A stretch of 39,095 bases of DNA from Saprospiraceae bacterium (GTDB taxonomy: Bacteria; Bacteroidota; Bacteroidia; Chitinophagales; Saprospiraceae). Within the stretch, counting starts at the first letter, position 1. The number at the start of each line of letters is the position of its first letter. The stretch lies in contig JALVEE010000069.1 in NCBI GenBank assembly GCA_027008645.1, forward strand, positions 1 through 39,095, given 5' to 3'. A program made the translations under genes and the position numbers. Of this stretch, positions 10,669 to 17,362 are shown in pieces. The notes below the pieces were generated by a model. That model searched no databases, was not told where the DNA came from, and worked only from the letters and a program-made list of their open reading frames with translations.

Positions 10669-11300
10669 TGAATATTGATATTATAACTAAGTACTTTCCT
10701 GATTTAACATCGACCCAAATAGACAAATTGTCTCAACTGTACAAACTGTACAAAACGTGGAACGATAAAATAAATGTTATTTCGAGAAAAGACATTGATA
10801 ATATATATTTGCACCATGTACTTCATTCAATATCATTACTCCGGTTTTACAGTTTTTACCCTGAAATTAAGTTTTTGGATATCGGTACAGGCGGAGGATT
10901 CCCGGGAATTCCACTTGCGATAATGCTCGAAGATTGTGATTTTACATTGATAGACGGCAAAGCAAAAAAAATAAAAGTAGTAAGCGAAATAGCAGATCAA
11001 TTAGGTCTAAAAAACGTGAGGGCTTTGCACAAAAGAGCTGAAGAATTTAAAGAAAAATTTGATTTCATAACGATTAGAGCTGTTGCCTCTTTGGACAAAC
11101 TAAAACTGTGGTCAATGCCACTGCTTAAAAACAATAGTAAAAATCCAATGCCTCCCGGATTGTTTTCATATAAGGGAGGAAATATCAAAGAAGAATTAAA
11201 GCTTTTGGAGAGAAATGATTATTACGAATCAAATCATATACACGATCAAATAGCGGAAGATTATTTCAATGAAAAATATATAATCTATTTACAAAAATAA
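10662..11300 (+). CDS. rsmG: 16S rRNA (guanine(527)-N7)-methyltransferase RsmG
   Basis: SAM-dependent methyltransferase that makes m7G527 in 16S rRNA (E. coli numbering). The Rossmann SAM-binding motif FLDIGTGGGFPGIPLAI is at about residues 69-85 counted from the second ATG. The family motif RAVA is at 137-140. The length (210-212 residues) is normal. Two ATGs compete, at 10662 and 10668, in the sequence ATGGTAATG, which also contains the stop codon of the upstream glycosyltransferase (10666-10668). Either choice gives coupling with that gene. The next gene, acylphosphatase, begins 8 bp after the stop, so the four plus-strand genes here probably form one transcript. Confidence 0.95.
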   Translation: MVMNIDIITKYFPDLTSTQIDKLSQLYKLYKTWNDKINVISRKDIDNIYLHHVLHSISLLRFYSFYPEIKFLDIGTGGGFPGIPLAIMLEDCDFTLIDGKAKKIKVVSEIADQLGLKNVRALHKRAEEFKEKFDFITIRAVASLDKLKLWSMPLLKNNSKNPMPPGLFSYKGGNIKEELKLLERNDYYESNHIHDQIAEDYFNEKYIIYLQK

Positions 11301-11307
11301 TATCATT

Positions 11308-11577
11308 ATGATAGACTTAAAAATTAATGTAAGCGGAAAAGTTCAAGGGGTATGGTTTAGGGCAAAAACCAAGGAAAAAGCGGATGAGTTGGGGGTTTTC
11401 GGTTTTGTTCAAAATGAGGATGACGGTTCGGTTTATATTGAAGTTTCCGGAGAAACCGGCAAAGTATATCGATTGGTACAATGGTTGCAAAACGGATCGG
11501 AACTTTCCAAAGTCGAACGAGTATGCATAAAGGTCAATTCAACTCAGTATAAACGAAATTTTTTAATAAACCGCTAA
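11308..11577 (+). CDS. acyP: Acylphosphatase
   Basis: Small cytoplasmic enzyme (89 residues, normal for the family) that hydrolyses acyl phosphates such as acetyl phosphate or 1,3-bisphosphoglycerate. The signature GKVQGVWFR (residues 10-18) ends in the phosphate-binding Arg18. The second signature, GFVQNEDDGSVYIE, contains the catalytic Asn36. It starts at ATG 11308, directly after rsmG, and only three bases separate it from the next glycosyltransferase, so it is an internal operon gene. I see no functional link with its neighbours beyond shared transcription. Confidence 0.93.
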   Translation: MIDLKINVSGKVQGVWFRAKTKEKADELGVFGFVQNEDDGSVYIEVSGETGKVYRLVQWLQNGSELSKVERVCIKVNSTQYKRNFLINR

Positions 11578-11580
11578 CAA

Positions 11581-12306
11581 ATGTCTATAATTCAAAGCCT
11601 TTGGATTGGTAATAAACTTTCTATAATGGAAGAATTGAGTATAACTTCATTCCTTAAAAACGGACATTCTTTCCATTTATATGTTTACGAAGATATCAAC
11701 AATATACCGAAAGGGACAATCTTAAAAGATGCTAATAAAATAATTAATAAAGATAAAATATTTAAATATAAAGATTTTGATAGCTATGCAGGTTTCGCCA
11801 ATCTTTTCCGGTATAAATTGCTCCTTGAAAAAGGAAATTATTGGGTAGATATGGATATTATCTGTTTGAAACCTTTCACTTTTAATGACGATTATATTTT
11901 TGCCGGATTTCGTGAAAAAAAACACATATTCAATTGGAAGTTAGGTGTTTGCAATTGTGTAATGAAATCACCTGAAAACTCTGAATTATTGGAATATTGC
12001 TATACAGAATCTTCAAAACTAGATTCAAATAACCTAATTTGGGGACAAACCGGTCCGGTTTTATTATCAAAAGCAGTAAAAAAATTCAATCTTCATTCTT
12101 ATGTTGCACATCCTAATACATTTTGCCCCATAAATTGGAATGAAAGTCAAAAATTAACTAATAGCAAAGGTTTTAATAAATACACAAAAAATTCTTTTGC
12201 GATTCATCTTTGGAATGAGATGTGGAGAAGGGCAAATATTGATAAATCCGGAAAATTTCCCGAAAATAGTATATATGAGACACTGAAAAGAAGATACTTG
12301 GAATAG
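11581..12306 (+). CDS. DXD-motif glycosyltransferase (GT32 / alpha-1,4-glycosyltransferase-like)
   Basis: A 241-residue soluble sugar transferase. The central stretch NLFRYKLLLEKGNYWVDMDI (about 74-93) is the classic 'Gly_transf_sug' signature, with the metal- and nucleotide-sugar-binding DMD at 90-92. The C-terminal FAIHLWN resembles the conserved end of alpha-1,4-glycosyltransferases. There is no signal peptide or membrane helix, so it acts in the cytoplasm on a lipid- or membrane-linked acceptor. It is the last gene of the plus-strand run. The stop TAG at 12304-12306 is immediately followed by TATTATACCAATT, the end of a repeat also present at 17129. A role in surface polysaccharide synthesis fits the nearby flippase and GT2 gene but is inference. 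Confidence 0.82.
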   Translation: MSIIQSLWIGNKLSIMEELSITSFLKNGHSFHLYVYEDINNIPKGTILKDANKIINKDKIFKYKDFDSYAGFANLFRYKLLLEKGNYWVDMDIICLKPFTFNDDYIFAGFREKKHIFNWKLGVCNCVMKSPENSELLEYCYTESSKLDSNNLIWGQTGPVLLSKAVKKFNLHSYVAHPNTFCPINWNESQKLTNSKGFNKYTKNSFAIHLWNEMWRRANIDKSGKFPENSIYETLKRRYLE

Positions 12307-12489
12307 TATTATACCAATTATGAATATATTCCCTTAGCTAAGTTTATGTACTTTCTTTTGCACACCTGCCCCCTCTGGCATCCCACAAAAGCACAACTCT
12401 CCCCCTTATGTTTTTCTTCCATTGCATTTCAGAAAAAAATAGGGGGAAGTGACAACCCACATAATAATTGCCACCTATAATAACTAGTA
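12307..12489. other. Convergent intergenic region with weak hairpin
   Basis: Gene-free space between two converging genes. It opens with TATTATACCAATT, identical to the outer end of the repeat at 17129. An imperfect hairpin pairs CCCCC at 12401-12405 with GGGGG at 12442-12446, bordered by T-rich and A-rich arms. It could act as a two-way terminator, but the long loop makes this weak. Confidence 0.35.
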
Positions 12490-13425
12490 TTACTGCTTGT
12501 TCCAAACTTCAATTCTTTGTTTATAAAGTTTATTGCTTATTTTCCACTTGTGTATATCAAAACTCGATTCCAGTTTTTCTTCTTCACTATCTGTAAGCAA
12601 ATCCTTGAAAAAATCTATCCCTGTCAATTTCTCAATACTATCAACACTTACCGCATAATCTTTTAACGGTCTCTCACTTCTCTCATTGGGAATAATAAAG
12701 CCAATAGCTTTTCTTTCAGGATCATCGATATCAAGTAATACTTTGTAAAATTTATTTGGAACTCCAACTTCATTTTTTCCTATAAATTTCTTTATCGAAG
12801 CATCTATTATAGGTCCTGTAACCACAAAAAGTTTATTGTCTTTCCAAGCCCAATTCCTTACATCTTGTTCGAGTTCATACCATATCCCTCCGTTAAAAGC
12901 TCTTTTTTGAGGAGTCATATTGCTCATCAAAAAACTTTCTTTCATAGCTTCTTCATTAAATGCCATATCAGCAGCCGGAACAAGATGACCACGGCTATAA
13001 CCCGACCCCCTGTAGTCGTAGTATATTGCCGAACGGCTGTTTACTTTCAAATCAGGATTGAATCTTTTTGCTCTGGGGACATTAGGTACTCTCAAACTTT
13101 TTTTGGTGAGTACATATGCAACCCATTCCGGTATTTCATATTTTTCATTGTAAGAAAGAGAATAATATTTATGATGAATGACTTGTCCGGTTGTCGAAGA
13201 AGGCAGGAAATATCTCTTACCGGGCTCGATATAATCAACGCCTGAAATATCGATATTATAAACAAATTTATCTTCCTTGGAATCTTGCCTTTGAAACTTG
13301 TTTTTATTTGTGAAATTAATAATCAAATAGAACAATGCAGAAGCTATAAACACAAGCATAATTATTTTTGCGATATTAGAACTACCTCTTTTTCCTCCAC
13401 CGTGAGCTCTTCTGAATTTTGCCAT
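12490..13425 (-). CDS. DNA/RNA non-specific endonuclease, membrane-anchored (NUC1 family)
   Basis: A 311-residue nuclease of the beta-beta-alpha-metal family (EndoG / Serratia nuclease). A basic N-terminus (MAKFRRAHGGGKRG) is followed by one membrane helix at about 19-38, so the catalytic domain should be periplasmic or secreted. The active-site block is YSRGHLVPAADM, with general base His147. The family's DRGH motif reads SRGH here (Ser144 for Asp). Metal-coordinating Asn178 lies in AFNGGIWYELE, and the typical SNMTPQ precedes it. The gene starts 2 bp after the stop of the flippase upstream, so the two are co-transcribed. Likely roles are nucleic-acid scavenging or degradation of extracellular DNA; nothing indicates a toxin with an immunity partner. 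Confidence 0.88.
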   Translation of the reverse strand: MAKFRRAHGGGKRGSSNIAKIIMLVFIASALFYLIINFTNKNKFQRQDSKEDKFVYNIDISGVDYIEPGKRYFLPSSTTGQVIHHKYYSLSYNEKYEIPEWVAYVLTKKSLRVPNVPRAKRFNPDLKVNSRSAIYYDYRGSGYSRGHLVPAADMAFNEEAMKESFLMSNMTPQKRAFNGGIWYELEQDVRNWAWKDNKLFVVTGPIIDASIKKFIGKNEVGVPNKFYKVLLDIDDPERKAIGFIIPNERSERPLKDYAVSVDSIEKLTGIDFFKDLLTDSEEEKLESSFDIHKWKISNKLYKQRIEVWNKQ

Positions 13426-13427
13426 AG

Positions 13428-14870
13428 CTATCTTTTTAAATCAGAAAACTTAATCAAACCGCTGAATATTGCAAAAATCATAGAAATTAAGCCGGATATC
13501 AGCATCATTAACCAGGGATTGTAACTGAAATAGCTCTTGATAAAGTACAATAATAGTATCGTTGCAATCAAATAAACAATCCGTTTAAAAAACAGGACAA
13601 AATCAAATCCCAAATCAAAATATTTCAAAGTGTAGAAGTATTGTCCCAATAGGACAAAGTATTGGGTAAATACCGTAGCTATAGCTGCTCCAAGTGCTCC
13701 TTTTCGGGGAATCAAAATCAAATTTAAAACAAGGTTTATTATCACACCGAGAAATACTATTTTATTGAAGATTGTGATTTTTCCGGCAGCTGTAAGAAGC
13801 GTCCCGTAGATATAAGTCAGACTAATGGCAAAAAAGCTAAGCATCAATACAACAAGAATAATGCTATGATAAGAATTGTACTCTTTTGGATAAAGGAAAA
13901 TCATAATTTCTTCTCTGTATAAGGCAACAATTACCACGGCTGAAACCGCAATAAACAGCATGATATTGTGACTGGTAAGCACCAAGTTTTTTAGTTTGTT
14001 ATTCTTATCTAATAAACTTGCAAACATTGGTAAGAGTAATACAGCAAATAGATATCCGATATTATTAAATGCTTCATACAATCTGAATGCTTCAGCGTAA
14101 ATACCCGCTTCTGCCGGAGTATCCAGCATTCTTTCAAGCATAAATCCATCCATCTTCATATATAGCGTCATCAGAAGAAACACAAGAGAATAAGGTAAAC
14201 TTTTTTTTAATATCCTTTTAAAAAACTGACTTGAAAATTTTATGTATCGAATTTTTGCCAGATGAAAATTTATAGATAAAACTATTGTGAAAACAATAAA
14301 GAATGCGAGGGTCTGTGCAAGGATAAAATATTTTAATTCAAATTCAAAATTTGAGTAATAAAGTATAAATCCAAGAATGAATATTAGTATTAGTTTTTCT
14401 AAGCTTGAAAGAATACTATCCCATCTGTATTTACCAAGGGCAGAGATATTTGATCTGAGATATAGAATAAAAGAAAGTAATATCAAATTCACAGCTATAG
14501 CAATAAACAGTTTTATCATAAAAGGACTATAGCCAATAAGGAAAGCAATTGCAATGCCTATAATTAAATAAGCTAATGAGAGTAATACCTTTATTCCTAA
14601 TATATTGGGCAGGTATTCTTTTATCAATTCTCTATTTTGAGAAATAGTTTTACTATTATAGTTCTGAATCCCAAAATCAGTAATAATATACAGAATATAT
14701 GCGAAATTGAACACACCGAAATACAAGCCATAAGTTTCCAAGCCTAAAGTATCTTGAACCTTTGCGTCGATAAAGAAAATATACAGAGGCTTTATCAATA
14801 CGTTGATAAATATTAAAAATGCAATATTTATTAGGAATTCTCTCTTCAAATCATTAAGTTTGTTAGGCAA
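13428..14870 (-). CDS. Polysaccharide biosynthesis flippase (Wzx/MATE-like, oligosaccharide flippase family)
   Basis: An integral membrane protein of up to 480 residues with about 12-14 predicted helices, of the family that flips undecaprenyl-linked oligosaccharides across the cytoplasmic membrane. The N-terminal block REFLINIAFLIFINVLIKP and the LVLNLILIP block near residue 385 are typical of Bacteroidota members. The start is uncertain. The frame opens with TTG at 14870, but TACTTTTG, a perfect -7 box match, overlaps that codon (14868-14875). A second TTG at 14849 would give MKREFLINIAF, the family's usual beginning. It is followed after 2 bp by the endonuclease gene and may serve the glycosyltransferases at 9.6-12.3 kb. 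Confidence 0.85.
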   Translation of the reverse strand: MPNKLNDLKREFLINIAFLIFINVLIKPLYIFFIDAKVQDTLGLETYGLYFGVFNFAYILYIITDFGIQNYNSKTISQNRELIKEYLPNILGIKVLLSLAYLIIGIAIAFLIGYSPFMIKLFIAIAVNLILLSFILYLRSNISALGKYRWDSILSSLEKLILIFILGFILYYSNFEFELKYFILAQTLAFFIVFTIVLSINFHLAKIRYIKFSSQFFKRILKKSLPYSLVFLLMTLYMKMDGFMLERMLDTPAEAGIYAEAFRLYEAFNNIGYLFAVLLLPMFASLLDKNNKLKNLVLTSHNIMLFIAVSAVVIVALYREEIMIFLYPKEYNSYHSIILVVLMLSFFAISLTYIYGTLLTAAGKITIFNKIVFLGVIINLVLNLILIPRKGALGAAIATVFTQYFVLLGQYFYTLKYFDLGFDFVLFFKRIVYLIATILLLYFIKSYFSYNPWLMMLISGLISMIFAIFSGLIKFSDLKR

Positions 14871-15065
14871 AAGTACTATTTAATTATCGATTTTGGATAA
14901 TATATTAAGTTTATAAGAGATGAAAGCTATATAATTATCGTGATAGCTATTTATTAAGAACCCGCATGAGAGACAGTAAAATTTAAAATAAAATAATGGA
15001 TATCAATTGATGGCAAAATAGCTTAATTTCCTGAATTGTGGTTAGAATAAAACAGATTAAACATT
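14871..15065. promoter_or_regulatory. Divergent promoter region, flippase / galM
   Basis: This is 195 bp between divergently transcribed genes. A perfect -7 box (TACTTTTG) on the minus strand lies at 14868-14875. An imperfect inverted repeat, AGCTAT...ATAGCT, spans roughly 14925-14950. I find no clear -7 box facing galM. Confidence 0.4.
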
Positions 15066-16115
15066 ATGCATATAGAAATAAGTACTTTCGGATACATTGG
15101 AAATAGTGTAATAAAACAAATTACATTAAAAAATGATAATGATGTCAGTGTTAAAATCACGAATTATGGTGGAATAATTACTGCCATTAAAGCACCGGAT
15201 AGTGCTGATAATATAGATAATATAGTTTGTGGATTTGATGATTTGGATACTTATCTAAGCGAAGAATATCTTGGTAATTACCCGTATTTCGGGGCAATAA
15301 TCGGTCGCAATGCCAATAGAATAAAAGATGGAATTGCCGAAATTGAAGGCAAAATTTATCAGCTTGCCCAAAACGATGGGAATAATCATCTGCACGGAGG
15401 AAATACAGGATTTGATAAAAGGATTTGGAACTATAGAATAATTGAGCATGAGGAAAATATTGGACTTGAATTAAGCTATTTAAGCCTCGATTTTGAAGAA
15501 AATTATCCGGGTAACTTACAAGTATTTTGCCTTTATACCCTTAACAATAAAAATGAATTGGGAATTGAATTTACGGCTAAAACAGATAGAACTACAATCG
15601 TAAATTTGACTAATCACACATATTTCAATCTTACGGGCAGAAAAACAAATATCTTGTCCCATGAATTGAAATTAAATTCCTCCGGTTTAACTGAAACTGA
15701 CCAAAATCATATCCCCACAGGTAAGATTATTCCCATTAAAAATACTCCTTATGATTTTTCTGATTTTAAGTTATTTGATAGTACAAAGGATATTTTACCA
15801 ATGGGTTATGATAATAATTTTATTATCAAAGGTGAACGGGGAATTCTTAGATACGCAGGCACTTTGCGTGAAATAAATTCAGGAAGAGTAGTCGAAATTC
15901 ACACAACTCAACCGGGGCTTCAAGTATATACCGGATATTGGATTCCGGAAATGTGTGTAGCAGGTCAAAAGCTATTTGGAAAATATTCGGGAGTAGCCTT
16001 GGAGACACAGCATTTCCCTGATGCAATCCATCAAAAACACTTCCCCTCAACAATATTAAAACCGGATGAAAAATACTATAGCAAGACTGTTTATACTATC
16101 GGTAAAAAATCATAA
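15066..16115 (+). CDS. galM: Aldose 1-epimerase (mutarotase)
   Basis: Interconverts alpha and beta anomers of galactose, glucose and related aldoses; 349 residues, normal for the family. Visible landmarks are FGAIIGRNANRI (about 75-86), HLHGG, the general acid His184 in NLTNHTYFNL, and the general base Glu313 in ALETQHFPDA. There is no signal peptide, so it is cytoplasmic. It begins at ATG 15066 and ends only 7 bp from the convergent TPR lipoprotein gene. No other galactose genes are nearby, so it looks like a stand-alone sugar-metabolism gene. Confidence 0.94.
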   Translation: MHIEISTFGYIGNSVIKQITLKNDNDVSVKITNYGGIITAIKAPDSADNIDNIVCGFDDLDTYLSEEYLGNYPYFGAIIGRNANRIKDGIAEIEGKIYQLAQNDGNNHLHGGNTGFDKRIWNYRIIEHEENIGLELSYLSLDFEENYPGNLQVFCLYTLNNKNELGIEFTAKTDRTTIVNLTNHTYFNLTGRKTNILSHELKLNSSGLTETDQNHIPTGKIIPIKNTPYDFSDFKLFDSTKDILPMGYDNNFIIKGERGILRYAGTLREINSGRVVEIHTTQPGLQVYTGYWIPEMCVAGQKLFGKYSGVALETQHFPDAIHQKHFPSTILKPDEKYYSKTVYTIGKKS

Positions 16116-16122
16116 AACAATA

Positions 16123-17112
16123 TTACTCCACTTTCCCTAACATTTGCTTTGCTTCTTCATATTCGGGATTCAATTTTAGGGCTTGTTCAAAATCGGGTTT
16201 TGCCGCTTCATTATTTCCACTTAAGTAATGGGTCAGGCCTCTAAAATAGTATCCTTTGGGATTAGATTTATCAACATTTACCATAATATTGAAGTTATCA
16301 AAAGCTTTCTTTAATGAATCCTGCTTAAGGTAAATAATTCCGGAATTAAGATATGAAGCAGTATATGACGGATCTATCAATACAATCTTTTTGTAAGTGT
16401 CCAAGGCTTTTTGCAGTTCGCCATTATTCTGATAATAAAAGGCGAGGTAGTGCATTGCTTCGACATTGTCTTTGTCGATTAATATAGCATTTTTATAATA
16501 AGTTTCAGCTGTGGAATCCTTTTGCTCTTCCGCCAATTTTCCCAATTGAAGCCAAGCATCAATATGCTCCGGATTATTTTCAACTACCGTAAGAAAACTA
16601 TTTTTAGCTTTTGCCAATTGGTTCATTTCTTTAAAATTTACACCCAGCATAAAATATGCTTCCGGATTATCGGGAGATAAGTATAGAATACTGTTTATAG
16701 TACTAAGCGATTTATCATAATTTTTTACAATAAAATAAAACTCCGAAAGTTTGAGCAAACTAGGAATTCTTTCCGGATAAAGACTGACTACTTTTTCCAT
16801 TGTATTGATAGCATATCTCGAATCAGCATCATCAAGGTAAATATCTGCTAAAGTATGGTAATATGCCGGATTTAAAGAGTCTATTTTTATGACTCTTTTC
16901 ATATCCTTAATCGCATCTTTATATTTCTCGTTATTGTAAAAATACTTAGCTCTTTCGTATAAGATTTTAGCATTATTGGGTTTTGTTGCTACGAGTTTAT
17001 TCAATTGTTCCAAGGTGGGGTCGGAAGGAATCACAGCCTCTTTGGCTTTATCATCGCTTTTACAAGAAAATAAAAATGCAATCACAAATACATAAATTAA
17101 AGTATTTCTCAT
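16123..17112 (-). CDS. TPR-repeat lipoprotein
   Basis: A 329-residue lipoprotein. The signal peptide ends in the lipobox LFSC, with lipidated Cys17, so it is membrane-attached on the periplasmic or outer-membrane side. From about residue 45 to the end it consists of roughly eight tetratricopeptide repeats, for example ALDTYKKIVLIDPSYTASYL, spaced at about 34 residues. Such proteins act as protein-binding scaffolds; the partner is unknown. Its start codon lies 17 bp from the end of a palindromic repeat element (17129-17296), which therefore occupies the likely promoter region. Confidence 0.88.
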   Translation of the reverse strand: MRNTLIYVFVIAFLFSCKSDDKAKEAVIPSDPTLEQLNKLVATKPNNAKILYERAKYFYNNEKYKDAIKDMKRVIKIDSLNPAYYHTLADIYLDDADSRYAINTMEKVVSLYPERIPSLLKLSEFYFIVKNYDKSLSTINSILYLSPDNPEAYFMLGVNFKEMNQLAKAKNSFLTVVENNPEHIDAWLQLGKLAEEQKDSTAETYYKNAILIDKDNVEAMHYLAFYYQNNGELQKALDTYKKIVLIDPSYTASYLNSGIIYLKQDSLKKAFDNFNIMVNVDKSNPKGYYFRGLTHYLSGNNEAAKPDFEQALKLNPEYEEAKQMLGKVE

Positions 17113-17128
17113 CTGTTTGTTATTTTTA

Positions 17129-17296
17129 TATTATACCAATTTAACTATAAAATGACGCATATATTACATTTTAATTTTCCAATATTTTCGTTAAAATACT
17201 CGCCATAGCTAGGCTATGCCTGTGTTTTTTAACTCAATCTTGAAAAACTAATTCTATAATATTTATACGACATCTTAAAGTTAATTTGGTATTATA
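17129..17296. repeat. MITE-like palindromic element with ~40-bp terminal inverted repeats
   Basis: A 168-bp element between divergent genes. The left end (TATTATACCAATTTAACTAT at 17129) and the reverse complement of the right end (TATAATACCAAATTAACTTT, ending at 17296) match closely over about 40 bp. The core holds a smaller hairpin around CATAGCTAGGCTATG (about 17204-17218). No coding sequence lies inside. Single-end copies occur at 26146-26188 and 12307-12319. Confidence 0.75.
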
Positions 17297-17332
17297 CCAA
17301 CGAAAATATGCAAATTTATGTTTAAATTACAC

Positions 17333-17340
17333 TATATTTG
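17333..17340 (+). promoter_or_regulatory. -7 promoter box of the GHL10 gene
   Basis: TATATTTG matches the Bacteroidota -7 consensus TAnnTTTG and lies 22 bp before the ATG at 17363. No good -33 TTTG is found at the expected spacing. Confidence 0.55.
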
Positions 17341-17362
17341 ATAAAAATATTAAAATTGATAT

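Noticed and set aside
12490-14870. Flippase-nuclease pair as a defence or toxin-immunity unit
   Set aside because: The flippase is a standard polysaccharide transporter and no immunity-type small gene is present; ordinary co-transcription is the simpler reading.
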